64,000 nt of DNA from Atkinsonella hypoxylon (GCA_000729835.1 JFHB01000094.1:1-64000), one strand, 5' to 3'. Positions 32,201-44,848 are shown, counted from the stretch's first letter. Made by a program: numbers and translations. The notes: generated by a model not told the origin, from the letters alone.

Positions 32201-35187
32201 ATAATCGGGACCCCTCGCCATCGTTCAAGGGGGTCATGCTCTCTGCCATCGGTTGGTGGCGCCATATTGGTGATGGACTGACCGCGGGCACGACTTGTGG
32301 AAACATTAGCTGATTGAGCTGACCTGGCCATGACAGGCGCCACTGGTGGCACGTGTGCAGACACAGGTCGGGGAGCATATTCGTTCGACTTGCTTCCCTG
32401 TCTGCCGTCAGTGTATAAGGCAGTGGGAGAATGAGCCCGTGGTTGGGGTGCATAATTGGGTGTTGCTCTTTTCAAAGGTGACAAAGCTGCAGTCGGCACA
32501 CTGCCGCTGGAAGGCAATGGAGACGTGCGTCGGATGGTAGCATCAGGTGACGCTGGGCTGTATCTGGACTCGGAAGCCTTTGTGGCAGGAGAGGTCACTA
32601 CATGGCTAGTACTAAAGGATCGGTTTCCGGGAGCTGCAACCTCCTCGGCTTCCTCTTCGTCAACCTCTCGAGTTGGCGGTAGAGACGAGACGCGATTGAG
32701 CCGTGGTTCAAAGGATGAATTCACCCGGCGGTCATATGGCTGGCCGTCTGTGGCACCACTTGTCTCGAAGTGCGCCAAAGGACTCGAAGTTCTCGGTAAA
32801 TGAGGCAAAACATTATGTGTTGTTCCAGCACCATAAGAGCTGTTTGGACGTGATCCAGCAGACGGCGCGGGCGAGTAGCGACTGGAAATCGAAACGCCAC
32901 CTCCCTGTGGCCCTGAGAGAGCAGGTGAATGAAGAGACGAACTGCTTGACGGAGGAGTCGCAGCGTTAGGCTGGGACTGGAGACTTGCGTAAGGGTTTGT
33001 CTTGGGGGGAGCTACAAGATTAGCAATTCCAGGTGTTTGGGCATCCACCTTGTATTGTGAACTTGCCGAGAGAGGAGCACTTTGGGGAACCGGCGAAGGC
33101 ACGACTTGAGATGCCGGAGGAGGTGGCACGGTTTTTGACCTTGGTGGTGGCGGCGCTTTTCGTGGTCGTGGCGATACTTGCCGAGATGGCACACCACTAG
33201 GTATGTACTGGCCTGGTGATGGGCCTCGTTGGCTTTGCCTGGAGGCAGAGCGTGGCTTTGAGCTCATGGGGAGCTCCTCGAAAAAGCTGCTCTTAGGTCC
33301 AGAAGCTGTTGCTGTCGGTGGAGCCGATGAGAAAGCTGGTACAGATGGAGGACGGGTTGGCTGTCCTGTGGGATAGACATTGGCGCTTTTAGGTGGTGGC
33401 GGCACGGTCTCTGCCGGCAGCTGTTGCAGACTATGTCGCTTCCGTGGTTTGAGAGGTTTGACCAGATCGGTAGGCAAGTCATATGGCGATGAGTATCCGA
33501 CCTTGGATTTATCTACGAAGCTTTGTGTCTTGGGAGGCTCAGGACGCAGTGGCTGCGGCGTCTGTCCAAACTGGGCTTGTCCATATAGTGATTCAGAAGT
33601 TTGCTGTTGCCCATAACCAAATGTCTGCTCAGGGATGGTGCTAGTCGTGGCCGCCGGCAAATACAGTGTCGATTGTTTCGTGGCTGTAGAAGGCGTATAA
33701 TGGTTTGGCGCAGGCTGTTGGAGTTGAGACGGTGCGGAGAGAGAGACCGGTTCGTCCAAGTCATCGTCAAGGAGTCCCTCATCGTCACTGCCCAGGAAGG
33801 CCGCTGTATCTATGTCCTTATTTTCTGCTGCAGAGTCATCCAGCAGAAACTCGCCTTCGTCGTCTCCGAACGCCTGCTTCCATTTGGAGACCAAATCCTC
33901 TGTCGCCGGAGTTTCCTCAGCGTCGTCAGAGACTCTTAGAGCTACTCCTTCAGTAAAATCATCGACATGGTCTTCTGCGGTCTCGTTAAGGGTGCTCTGT
34001 CGCGTGAGTGAGCGTCCGTCATCCATAGTTTTCATAATATGCATGGTAGCTTTTCGTTCAAGAGGTTCAGTACCATCCCTAGACTCGTACTGCGCGTCAT
34101 CTTTAATTTGGCCGAAGAAATCATCATCTTCTGCTTCTTCCTGTTCCTCTTCTCCTTCTTCTCCGCGGACCTGGTTTGTATCATTTTTGCTCGTCTGTAG
34201 AGCGCCTTCATCAGTCTCTTTCCGTGGTAACAGCGGTAGGCCCTCTTCGAAACGGGCTTCTTCCTCGGTGGCAGTAGGCACTTCGACCTTAGTGGCAATG
34301 GAACGATGTGCGGAATGTTGAGGTCTGGCTACGTTATGCCGCTGCCAGGATGTTGAGCTGTGGCCTTCAGGGCTACGCAGCATATACTCTTCCTCTTCTG
34401 CTTCTGCTTCCTTCTTGTCTTCTTCCATGACATCAAGAGCCTGGTTAGCCGGCAGCGGCTGTCCAACCTGAGTGTCTATCTCGGAGTGCAACGACGGCAC
34501 AGCAGGGAAAGAATTTGTTCGGTCTGACGGAGGCATGAATTCGAAGGAGTCTGTATCAGCTTGGCCCAGATTCCACTCCCCATCGTCGTCATCTGCGAAA
34601 CTTATCTCGTGCGAGACGGTCCGAGCAAAGGACATGGAGCTCGCGTGTTGTGCTACAGACGGTGTAGCCCTAGTCACTTTCGGGACCGCAGCATTAGGAT
34701 TTCCTGTCTTTGACTCAGCAGGCTCTGCGTTTTCCGCGAGCTCTTGAGGCGGTGCATCGTTTGGTGATCGAGCACTTTTAGGAGCAGGACAAAGCTCCTT
34801 GGACTCGGTTGCATGAGCTCCATCATCCTCTAACCAGGCACCCCCCTCCCCTTCGTCTCCGTTAATCAACCATGCATCCGTACCTCCAACCTGTTCTCCT
34901 GATACATTATTTGATTTTGATGAATGCCGCGTCGTCTCCGCCAGCAACTCCGGAGTGTGTGAGGCTTCGTTGGATTCCGTCGGCACAGTGTCTTCGGAAA
35001 TAGGCCATGCGTCGGCTTCGTCATTAGATTGATCGTTCTGATTAAGCAATGCTGCTGGAGGGACAACCTTCTCGGTCGTCGCTGCGAGTTCGGCGTTATT
35101 CGAAGTTGGTTCTGACGGTTGCGCTACAAGATCGGTAGCGCTATTAGGCATCATCGCCGGATGCCAAGAGCTGGCCGAGCTGGCCAT
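29250..35187 (-). CDS. SEC16: COPII coat assembly protein Sec16
   Basis: Minus-strand exons 29928-35187 and 29250-29842 give 1950 residues; the 85-nt intron starts GTGAGT and ends ATAG. Sec16 is a peripheral scaffold at ER exit sites that binds Sec23, Sec24, Sec13 and Sec31 and organises COPII budding. Residues 1-1000 are acidic, then Pro/Ser-rich and disordered. The central conserved domain starts near ITNMAPPTDGREHDPLERW and WGVGGTFVTTFPKSIPRY, and continues into the ancestral coatomer element with LNLLKGDRELAVWAAVDKRL and YKILSGNYDDCVDELIP. The Tyr/Pro/Gln-rich C-terminal third ends in GWGFGGWFGGG and a basic tail. Order and length match filamentous-fungal Sec16. Four to five Asp/Glu-only stretches near residues 250-460 add to its disorder. 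Confidence 0.96.
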
Positions 35188-36081
35188 GATGCAAACGCGA
35201 CAAATAGTATTAGCCGGCTAGAATAAATTCATGCAAGAAGTTGGGGTAAATTTAACGTCTTCCAGCAGCAAATTCCAAACGATTGAGGCACCACCAGAAA
35301 TAGCAGGCTTTCCATGAATTGATGTGTCGATGGTAGAGAGCATGCGCGTGGTGCCGAGGTTTTGATGTAGATGCAAGCACAGTTTACAGCGAAAAGGAGA
35401 GAAACAGAAACGAGAAAAGATGAATATTCAAGCTATGCTCCTGTGCGCCATTCCAAGGGCCGTCACTGACAGAATTCCGAGTATCGGGCAGGAAAACGGC
35501 GAAGGGTTAACTCTGCAAGATGCGTCAGGAGTTGAGTTGGGTGGTGGCGTGCAATGGCAAATGCAAGCTGGCATGTACGCCTGGTGCGGCACGGAGTATT
35601 AGGTCGCTCTTGCTGTAATACGGCGCCATTGCTGACTGGTGCATTGTATCTGGCGTGGAGCTGCGGGCCAGATATTAAATACCTACCTTAGGTACCAGTT
35701 ACGAACCTAGGTACCTAACGAGACGGTGAATGTCCGATTTAATTGACACCCGCGTGCTAGGTACCTAAGGTACCTCAGGTTTCTACCCGATATTCCTCCC
35801 CTTTATGCTTCTTTGCTCTACTAGAGACGGGTGCAACTTACGCGTAGCCTCGCTATTTGTTGCAACTGCAAGTACCTCTCTCTCGGGGCTGCTGACTTCT
35901 GCCTTTCACTCCAAGAGCCCAGCTCGGTAGCACACATTTTCTTCTTCACTAGGCTCTTAGCACTAGTTACTGGATATCAAATCCTAACTCGTATACATTA
36001 GAATAGTGCAAAACGTCAAATCGGCCGATTCTCATCGTCACCATGTATTTGTTGACCTATTTGAACTGCCCTGATTTGGCC
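35188..36081. other. Spacer with ACCTAGGT elements
   Basis: No gene is supported. Several overlapping palindromic elements (35681-35780) dominate. A small frame at 35420-35602 has no family features. The rest is probably the SEC16 promoter. Confidence 0.5.
35681..35780. repeat. Cluster of ACCTAGGT / GGTACC palindromes
   Basis: ACCTACCTTAGGTACC, AACCTAGGTACCTAAC and CTAGGTACCTAAGGTACCTC occur within 100 bp, making overlapping self-complementary units. No coding potential is present. Confidence 0.75.
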
Positions 36082-37185
36082 ATGCCGTCCAGACAAGATG
36101 TTATGTTTTTTGGTGCCGGCCCGGCCCTGCTGCCCACCAGAGTTCTCCTAGCTCTCACGCGAAACCGAGAAATCGAGAACGAAAGGGTTGCTCAGGCACT
36201 GCTCAACTACCAGTCCACGCGGCTCGCCAGCACCCTCACTAACGGGGCCAAGGTTGATTTAGCCTCTGTCTTTGATGTTCCTGAAGACTATGACATCTTA
36301 TTTACACAGGGCGAAGGGAGTGGTGAGTTCTCTATCACTGTCTATAACCTCGTCGGTGCTTGGGTTGCTCATAAGCGAGCCCAGTTTTGTGGCGACCTTG
36401 AGGTCAATGGCAAGGATGATTCGGGCAACACTACCCTCCCAGATGAGCTGCGACACACAAACTTGACATGAAGCCTTTCAATTGGCTATCTTGTCAAGGG
36501 GGCTTGGTCCAAGAAGGCGGATGCTGAGGCTACTTGCCGCCTGGGCCCAAAGGAAGGTCAATATCGCCGCAGTTGGACGTGAGGTGCATGGCGGGAAATT
36601 CGGCAAGATACCCAAGAAGAGCTCATGAAAGCTATTCAGAGATGCTGCTATGGTTCTATTGCGAAAACCAGACGGTGAAAGAGGTAGAGTTCCGTGGATC
36701 CCGCGAGCCCGAGGCGGGTGGCTCTGGTTCGACTGTGGTGTTAGACAAGAGCTCTAACATCCTGTCATAGAAACTTCCAGTGCACAAATATTATGGTGCA
36801 AACTTCTTTGGCTCGCAGAAGGACCCTGGCTCTACAGGTATAACGGACGTCGTTCATAAAGAGCCTGATTTCTCAGCCTTCAGCAACGCTCATGCGAGGA
36901 TTAGGCCTCAGCCACCAGTTGTCCTGCAGTATGAGATGATTGCCAAGAATAACATCTTGTAAACATGTTGAGCGTGTTTGAGGATGTTGTACCCGAGCCT
37001 TGACTCTGGAAGCCTGCCTCCTTGTTTCTTTCTTCCCTTCTTTAATTTTCGGTTCTCCAACTGTAGTTATAGTGTGTATGTCGCCGGATATTCGTGCTCC
37101 AAATTACGATTCCATCACGCTAGACAGGACCGAGAAGTTGGCCAAACTCTTGGAGCCGTTTGCTAAAGCATGGACTGCACAGAGA
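36082..37185 (+). pseudogene. Decayed phosphoserine aminotransferase (SerC/SER1) copy
   Basis: Fragments in successive frames follow the order of a fungal class-V phosphoserine aminotransferase. The first frame begins at 36082 and gives FGAGPALLP, AQALLNYQ and then FTQGEGSGEFSITVYNLVGA. Next comes YLVKGAWSKKADAEA (from 36485), GGKFGKIPKKSS ending in a stop, and FYCENQTVKEVEF. NFFGSQKDPGSTGIT (about 36800), which keeps the PLP-lysine position, and VVLQYEMIAKNN follow, then NMLSVFE after a shift. The C-terminal IRAPNYDSITLDRTEKLAK lies near 37090-37170. At least five stops or frame changes are seen, about 20 residues are missing after the N-terminal block, and roughly 100 residues are missing before the last block. 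It cannot make the enzyme of serine biosynthesis; a functional copy must lie elsewhere. Confidence 0.9.
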
Positions 37186-37943
37186 GGACGATGTCATCCA
37201 AGCACTTGATGAGGAATGAAATACGAAAAACCAGAGTCACCGGAGCAAACCATGTTCAACACGCAATGCTGGAAGAATCGAAGGGGATTTAGATGGTAAA
37301 TGAAGGAGCAAACCAGATGAAAAGCAACCATGACTCGATGAGCCAGGCACATGGAATATTGGCGATGCTGTGCTGTATTCCAGACACCAGCTTTTTCGTG
37401 TTTCTGGTCTGGTACAGTGAGTGGACGCAGGCGTGCGTTAAGTTGATGCGTCAATGGCTCGCTCTGGTGATGGTGACGGTGGAGGTGGAGGTAGAGGTGA
37501 AGGTAATGGCTGGGTGGAGGAGGTGGTGGCCTCAAGCTCCATATTACCCCATACGGATAGAGTACAGTCAGTGCACTATTTACCCGCTTTATCGCCAGAG
37601 CTAGTATTATGCTGTCCAATGCTCCATTCTCTTTGTATCTGCTTCATAAACCACCACGACTGCGATCACGACTCTACACTACATTGGGATTTGCAGAAAC
37701 TGAACTTGCCCAAGATTCCCGCACTATAACGCTTCTCTCTGCTCACAATGCGACAAGCTACATTCACCCGTTATTGATCTGCTCCATTCAATACAAGCCA
37801 CGTGCAACCTGACGGGAGCTGGCGCCTCATAGCGCAGCATGATCATTCAAGCACCGTCAACCACGCCAGTGCATCGTTCCAGCTTGCTCCAATCGTCGTC
37901 CCGACTGTCTTTGTTACATAGCAGCAAGGCGCGTTGATGCGGG
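37186..37943. other. Spacer before the P4-ATPase
   Basis: No gene is supported. A GGTGATGG/GGAGGTGGAGGT-like purine tract lies near 37465-37530. The region should contain the P4-ATPase promoter and leader. Confidence 0.45.
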
Positions 37944-40900
37944 ATGCCTTCGACACCCCCAAGCCGACCGACCGAGCCTCCCGAATCTCCTACGAATGAG
38001 TCTGACTCTGACCTGGACCTCGACGTCCACGAATTGGACCCTATCTCGACTGAGAACATCAGAGGTTCACGTCGAGATCAAAGCGCCTCAACTGTTGACC
38101 CGAAACCCTCGAGGATAGCTCTTCGGAATTTGCGCATGGGAGGCTTGCGCCGCGCTAGCAAACGCGGTGGTCGCGGATACGGGGAGCTTGGCCAAAACCG
38201 CGACCATTCGGACGATCATGCACAAGGGCTGCTGGACGATCACGATGGATTGGGAGGCAGCCACGTCGAGGACGATGCGCCTCTGCTCGGAGGCGGATCC
38301 CACCAAAGATCCCATAGCCGTCGCTTGTCAATGTCCAGCATCCGACTTCCTAGCTTTCTGTCAGGACACAAGCCACAGCAACAGCAACAAGGCGGCGAAG
38401 ACGCCCACGAAGAACAAGAAGAGGATGACCCATCTTCTTCCAGGCAGGTCGCGGTGGGATCGACGCAGACGACTCGATTTCCTACCAACATTGTATCTAA
38501 CGCCAAATACACGGCGCTGACTTTTCTCCCCATCACATTGTACAATGAGTTCTCCTTCTTTTTCAACATGTATTTTCTTCTTGTTGCATTATCGCAAGCG
38601 ATTCCTGCCCTTCGAATTGGCTATCTATCTACATACATAGCGCCGCTAGCCTTTGTTCTCTTTATTACTATGGGCAAGGAGGCATACGACGACATTGAAA
38701 GACGACGGAGAGACAACGAAGCAAATTCGGAAGAATATCGAATTCTGACGTTCTCGGATCCAGAATCGCGACCTATATCGGTCCGGCCAACCCGTAGACT
38801 GCTCAAATCCGACTCGTATAGCAGACGATCATCGCGCAGGCCAAGGGAGGGGCGGCATGACTTGACGGATATTCAGGAGGAAGAAGATAACGTCTCCCAG
38901 CCATCGTCGTTTGTCCAAGAGATAAATCGCAAATCCAAGGATCTCAAGGTGGGTGACGTTTTGAAGCTCAGCAAAGGCCAACGCGTGCCCGCCGACGTAG
39001 TCATTTTGCAATGCTATAGCGGGGAGGGACCCGCGACGTCTACTCCGTCCAGGAACCCTCCGGAGGAAGAAACGCTGCTCGCTTTGAACGATAATGAGCC
39101 GGATATCAAGGGAAAGGAACCTAAAACTGCCGCTCGGGGTAATGCTGATGGTAGTGGGGGCTCCGGAGAGACCTTCATCAGGACTGATCAGCTGGACGGT
39201 GAAACAGATTGGAAATTGAGGCTGGCCTCAGCACTATCGCAGGGCATTCCGCCTGAAGAATTTGTTCGACTTCGCATAACTGGTGGAAAACCGGATAGAA
39301 AAGTCAATGATTTTGCTGGCACCATCGAGTTGATGCCCACCAAGCAGGACGCCATGAGCCACCAATCAGTCCTCCCACAGGACGACAACACAAAAATGGG
39401 CGGTCTTTCCATCGAAAATACAGCTTGGGCGAACACTGTCATCGCATCACAGGGAACTACCCTTGCTGTCATCTTGTACACTGGGCCTCAGACCCGCTCA
39501 GCCCTGTCTACGTCCCCTTCCCGCTCTAAGACGGGTCTCCTCGAATACGAGATCAACTCCCTGACAAAGATTCTTTGTGCGCTGACTCTTGCTTTATCTG
39601 TCATTTTGGTAGCCCTAGAAGGGTTTCAAAACACGACGGGCAACGTATGGTACATCAAGATCATGCGATTCCTCGTCTTGTTCTCGACAATTGTACCTAT
39701 TAGCTTGCGCGTCAACCTCGACATGGGCAAGAGTGCCTACTCGAGATTCATACAGAACGACCCCGGCATTCCCGGCGCAGTAGTTCGGACCAGCACGATT
39801 CCTGAGGAATTGGGCCGTATTGAGTACTTATTAAGTGACAAGACCGGCACACTGACACAGAACGACATGGAACTGAAAAAGGTTCATGTCGGTACAGTAT
39901 CGTATGCCAATGAAGCCATGGACGAAGTAAAAGCCTATGTCCGTCAGGGTTTCCACATTCAGCCCACAATTGAACCATCGTCGCAGACAATGCTGGTCAC
40001 TCCATCAACAACATTCTCTTCAACTACCAACGTTGGAGCCACGCGCACGAGACGAGAAATTGGTGCTCGCGTGCGGGATGTTGTTCTCGCTCTGGCTCTT
40101 TGTCACAATGTCACACCCACAACCGATATCGAGGACGGGAAAGAGGTTACATCATATCAGGCATCGTCGCCCGATGAAATCGCAATCGTGAAATGGACCG
40201 AGTCTGTAGGATTAAAGCTATCCAGCCGAGACCGCAAAAACATGACACTCGAGTCCACAGAAACGGGACGTCCAGTGATTCGCGTCCGTATTCTGGAGGC
40301 GTTTCCATTCACATCGGATGGCAAGCGAATGGGTATCATCGTGCAGTTTCATGAGGATACTCAAGTAACCAATCCCAGCCTGAGCACGGGGGAGATTTGG
40401 TTTTTCCAGAAAGGCGCAGACACGGTTATGAGCACAATTGTTGCTGCCAACGACTGGCTGGACGAAGAAACTGCCAATATGGCCCGAGAAGGACTGCGAA
40501 CCCTTGTTGTGGGTCGCAAGAAGCTCTCGTACCAGCAGTACCAGGAGTTCTCCAACAGATACCAGGAAGCATCGTTGTCCATTGCCGGCCGCGATGCCGG
40601 GATGCAGCGCGTCGTGTCATACTACCTTGAAAACGATCTCGAGCTTCTCGGCGTGACGGGTGTAGAAGACAAGCTTCAGAAGGACGTCAAGCCATCGCTA
40701 GAGCTCCTCCGAAACGCCGGCATCAAGATTTGGATGCTGACGGGTGACAAAGTCGAGACAGCACGCTGTGTAGCAGTCAGTTCCAAGCTCGTCGCTCGCG
40801 GTCAGTACATCTACACCGTCGCCAAGCTCAAGCGACCGGGTGCAGCGCAAGAGCACCTCGATTTCTTGCGCAGCAAGACCGACGCATGTCTCCTCATCGA

Positions 40901-42005
40901 TGGAGAAAGCCTGCAGCTCCTCCTGACGCACTTCTGCGTCGATTTCATTTCGATGGCTGTCCAACTACCTACCGTTGTTGCCTGTCGATGCTCCCCCACG
41001 CAAAAGGCCGAGGTGGCCAAGCTTATCAAGAAGCACACGAAAAAGCGAGTATGCTGCATTGGCGATGGTGGCAACGATGTGTCCATGATTCAAGCCGCTG
41101 ATGTGGGTGTCGGAATTGTCGGCAAGGAAGGCCGCCAAGCGAGTCTGGCGGCCGACTTTTCCATCGAGCAATTCTACCACCTGGTCAAGTTGCTTGTGTG
41201 GCACGGACGAAATAGCTATAAGAGGAGTGCTAAGCTGGCGCAGTTTGTAATTCACCGTGGCTTGATCATTGCGGTTTGTCAGACCATGTACAGTATTGCG
41301 ATTAAGTTTGAGCCCGAGGGCTTGTACAAAGTACGCTTCGCCCCGCCTCTCCGCTTGACAACCAGGATATGATGATGGAAGATTTGAATAAGAGACTAAT
41401 GCTGCAATCTATAGGATTGGCTTCTCGTCGGGTACGCGACCATCTACACTGCCGCCCCCGTATTGTCCCTCGTGTTAGACAAGGACGTCGATGAGAATCT
41501 CACAAGCCTGTATCCCGAGCTTTATAGAGAACTCACCGAGGGTCGGTCCCTTTCATATCGCACCTTTTTTGTATGGGTCTTTGTGTCCATCTATCAGGGC
41601 GGCATGATCCAAGGCCTCTCGCAGCTCCTCACCCAGGTAGAGGGCAACAAGATGGTGGCGGTGAGCTACACGGTTCTCGTACTCAACGAGCTCATCATGG
41701 TAGCCATCGAGATTACAACATGGCACCCTGTGATGATACTCAGCATTCTGGGAACTTTTCTCGTGTACGTGGGATCTATCCCGTTCTTGGGAGATTATTT
41801 CGACCTCAAATTCGTGATAACCTGGTACGTACACCGCCTTCGTCCCTCTCCGCTTCATGACGGTTTCACGCGCTAATCAGCAAGCAGGGGGTTTGTATGG
41901 CGCATTTGTGCCATCGGAGCCGTCTCTTTAATTCCGCCGTATGCTGGCAAATTGATCAGACGGGCCGTCAAGCCGCCATCGTATAGAAAGGTCCAGAATA
42001 GGTAG
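37944..42005 (+). CDS. NEO1: P4-type phospholipid flippase, Neo1 class
   Basis: Exons 37944-41330, 41415-41824 and 41888-42005 give 1304 residues; introns of 84 and 63 nt (GTACGC...ATAG, GTACGT...GCAG) keep frame. P4-ATPases flip aminophospholipids from the lumenal to the cytosolic leaflet; Neo1/ATP9 members act at Golgi and endosomes without a Cdc50 subunit. The first 180 residues are disordered and Ser/Asp-rich. TRFPTNIVSNAKYTALTFLP starts the conserved core, with the actuator motif DGETDWKLR, phosphorylation motif DKTGTLTQND (Asp632) and the hinge CIGDGGNDVSMIQ. About ten membrane helices are distributed 2-2-6 as usual. The placement in the Neo1 rather than Drs2/Dnf class rests on the DWKL variant and the N-terminal block. 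Confidence 0.95.
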
Positions 42006-42182
42006 TTGAGAGGGACGTGGACGATGACGCATTCCTGAGGCGTTCAAATTTTGCATGGCTTGGTGTACGGGATTCTTATCTAGATGAAAAAAAATTACCT
42101 TGTTATGATTCCGTTACAATAGTACAAGGAGTCCATGCGTAAAGATTTCATGCTCCGTTTCTTTTTTTTTTTTCCTTTTTTT

Positions 42183-43394
42183 TTAAAGCTTTAATACCAG
42201 CCAGTTATTGGCTAGTGACGGGCTCTTTCTTTGCAGCTGTCCTGCGATGCCACCGACTGGTCCCTGGGTGAGAGCACCGCCTAGCCACTTCTTCTCTCCG
42301 GCGTAGTGAGAGATGAAGCCATCTGGGCCGGACACCAGGAAGAGGTTCTTGCCCGGACGTCTTCCGGACTCGCATTTGCATACAATGCCGGGGTCTTCAA
42401 ACTCGGAGGCCTGCGCATGAAGAAGCTGATCGTGTAATCGGCATCCCGTCCCGCTCGCAGCAGGCCGCTGCTCAACCTGTAGACCGGCCAAAACACCCCG
42501 TATGTCATCGCCAGTAAACTGCGTGCGCTCCTCATCCACAGCAAGACGAATGAGCAGCCTCTCTCCATACCTGGCCTTCAAGCGCACCAGCTCCCGCGCC
42601 ACAGCACTCGGATTCGCCAGGTCGGTCGTGATCTCCCTCGCCGCCGGCCGCGCGGTGCTCCAGAATGCCCACCACGGCGCCTCCCGCATAGCGCCCCTTC
42701 TCTGGACTTCCTCCCGCTTCCTCACCGCCCAAAGTAGCCTGACTGTCGAGCCGTCGTCTCGGTCGAGCGCCGCACGAGCGACCTGCATGCCGGGCACGAC
42801 CCCCGTCCCACCTGCCAGGAAGACGACGTTCTTGCATGTCCCGAGTCGTCTCAGGACATCGAATCCCGCGTGCGGACCCCGCAGGTAGACCTCGCTTCCT
42901 GCGCCCAGACGCGTGAGATAGTTGGACATTTCGCCCCCGCGCACGGCGCGGACGTAGAACCGTAGTTTCCCATCACGGGGGTCCTCGTCGTCGCGGGGCG
43001 GGAGGGGTGTGTAGTGCCGCGCGATCTGGACTTCTGGCTGCTTGAATTCGACGGACCAGAGGGCGTGTTTCCATGACTTTGACTGCGGTTGGAGATGGGG
43101 TGGTGAAGGGTCGTGGTGGCGGGGCGTGATGGTGAAGAGGACGGACGTGGGGGATATGGTGTCGCGGGCTGTGATGGTGTATGGGGTGAAGGTTGTGTCG
43201 TTGAGGGTCGGGAATGTTCCGGGGGGAGTGAGGATGTATGTTGCGCTGCCGAGGATGGCGATTGCGATGAATATGGAGGGCAGGGAGCGGGCTTCCTTGT
43301 GGTGGGCGTTCGTGTGAGTGAGTCTCTTGTGAAGGTGAGATGGGTTTGTGTGAAGAGGGTGTCTGGCGAAGGTGCGCAAGAGTGGTAATGCCAT
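42183..43394 (-). CDS. CYC2-like mitochondrial FAD reductase
   Basis: This single-exon frame encodes 403 residues. The first 30 residues are basic with His, Arg and Thr and no acids, a probable mitochondrial presequence, followed by one membrane segment (about 40-57). The ferredoxin-reductase-type FAD domain has RHYTPLPP, and the NAD(P)-binding lobe shows FLAGGTGVVPGMQVARA. A CKCESGRR-like Cys site and LVSGPDGFI close the fold. The best family fit is Cyc2, the inner-membrane flavoprotein that in yeast reduces the haem/apocytochrome c thiols during cytochrome c maturation. NADH-cytochrome b5 reductases are the main alternative, but the extra-long presequence-TM start and the divergent C-terminus favour Cyc2. 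Its neighbour on the same strand is also probably mitochondrial. Confidence 0.83.
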   Translation of the reverse strand: MALPLLRTFARHPLHTNPSHLHKRLTHTNAHHKEARSLPSIFIAIAILGSATYILTPPGTFPTLNDTTFTPYTITARDTISPTSVLFTITPRHHDPSPPHLQPQSKSWKHALWSVEFKQPEVQIARHYTPLPPRDDEDPRDGKLRFYVRAVRGGEMSNYLTRLGAGSEVYLRGPHAGFDVLRRLGTCKNVVFLAGGTGVVPGMQVARAALDRDDGSTVRLLWAVRKREEVQRRGAMREAPWWAFWSTARPAAREITTDLANPSAVARELVRLKARYGERLLIRLAVDEERTQFTGDDIRGVLAGLQVEQRPAASGTGCRLHDQLLHAQASEFEDPGIVCKCESGRRPGKNLFLVSGPDGFISHYAGEKKWLGGALTQGPVGGIAGQLQRKSPSLANNWLVLKL

Positions 43395-43698
43395 TGAGAG
43401 GGACTGGGCCCCGAAAGACTCCCTGTTGAGTGTCCAGGTTGAATGGAACTTGGTGGTGGTGGAGATATCGCGGTGGTGGGTGCATGGATATCGTGAGGAA
43501 GTGTTGTCGCGATGCCTTCACGAGGTCACGTGGGCGGCCAGCATTACATGTCAGAAGTTGCGATTTCACAACTGATGCTGCAGCCTGTTTGCAACTCATC
43601 TGCATGATTATCCAGCATGTATAAGGTCGTGGTACATCTATAATACAAAATCTCCCATGAGAGATATAGAGGCCGCGGTCAAAGTAGGCATACAGCCG

Positions 43699-44848
43699 TC
43701 ACATCCGTAGTATCCTCCTTTTCGAATTAATGCCTCCTCGAAACATATCCTCAACTACCCTCCCCTTCACGAGCGTCTCCTCAATCAACCCCTCTACATG
43801 CTTCGGCTCGACCCTCCCGTACCAGATCCCGCACCCAGCCAAGGCGTGTCCCTGTCCGTCGGGACCCTTATACCCTAGCGGAATATAAGCGACAACGTTG
43901 CCCGCGAACTTGTGACCTCCAATATGACTGATCAATCCAACTCTAGCAATCTTCTTCCCTCCCGCACACCCTTCTATTCGTTGAGGAGCACTTCCCAGTC
44001 CGATTTGCACAGCCCCCCTCGCCACCTCGAATCCCGCCTTGCCGAGCTTGTCCTCAAACTCGTCTCTCAGCAAGGGCCCAAAAATGCCGCACCGAGCATC
44101 CCGGCCGCCATGGCCACATATGAGGACGAGCACATCGTCTACGTCCTGGACGCCCGGCAAAAGGGCCTGATACGCTTTCCCCCGCGTGAGTCTGTCTCTG
44201 TGAATGGGGGACAATCCGTCGTGTGCGGCGTGTAGCTTCTCTGGCAGGAGGTATCCCTTCGCGAGAGCCTGCACGCTCTCGAATGAGACGCGGGGCAAAA
44301 AGGGGACATACTTGAAGCTGGGAAGGAGGTAAGCAGATGCGGATTGCATTTCTGCCCGGGGAGGTGTAGAGCTGGGGAATGAGGAGTTGAGAACGGATAT
44401 GCTGTGGAAGGGCTGAACAACAACATGTTAGCGAGTCCAACATAACTCCCCATCGCATCATCATGATTGGCTTTACGAACACCCCGAGATAAATGAAACA
44501 ACTCACATCACTGTATATCCCGCCCCTGCCAAACAACTCCTTCAAATCAGCCGCCAGGTTATCTCCCCCGCTCTCATCCTCTATCCTCGACGGCCAGTCA
44601 TCCTTTCCGGTGCACACGAGCACTTGCTCTGCGTAGCCGGATATGACGCCGTTCAAGGGACTCGCATGGTCAATCTCCAAACCCTCTGGCATCACTGGCG
44701 TTTCAGCACAGCTACATGATGGCGAGGGACAGGACGGGATGGTTGGGAACGGGAACTGTCTCGTGGCGAAGCCGCGCCGTGAAAACACACAACTCGAGAA
44801 TTGGCGTCGCGTGCGCAGCGGAGAGCGCGAAATCACGGATATTGACAT
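43699..44848 (-). CDS. AIM32/Apd1-like thioredoxin-fold ferredoxin
   Basis: Minus-strand exons 44507-44848 and 43699-44412 give 351 residues; the 94-nt intron starts GTGAGT and ends TCAG with a GCTAACA branch. The N-terminus is Arg/Ser-rich with no acids in the first 30 residues, matching a mitochondrial presequence. The sucrase/ferredoxin-like domain contains CGHGGRDARCGIFGP and HIGGHKFAGNVVAYIP. In yeast Apd1 and Aim32, the two Cys of the first motif and two His of the second coordinate a [2Fe-2S] cluster. The C-terminal GIWYGRVEPKHVEGLIEETL completes the domain. Aim32 works in the matrix and intermembrane space redox system. Presequence points to Aim32 rather than cytosolic Apd1. Confidence 0.9.

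Noticed and set aside
28000..35187. A functional gene cluster linking HUS1, SEC16 and neighbours
   Set aside because: The genes belong to unrelated housekeeping pathways with mixed orientation, which indicates ordinary gene order rather than a cluster.
36043..36471. An intact 142-residue gene product
   Set aside because: Its sequence is only the N-terminal third of phosphoserine aminotransferase with a deletion, and the rest follows in broken frames, so it is part of a pseudogene.
42502..43388. Multiple antisense frames opposite the CYC2-like gene
   Set aside because: The GC-rich gene leaves the other frames open; none has family features, whereas the minus-strand frame has the full flavoprotein motifs.
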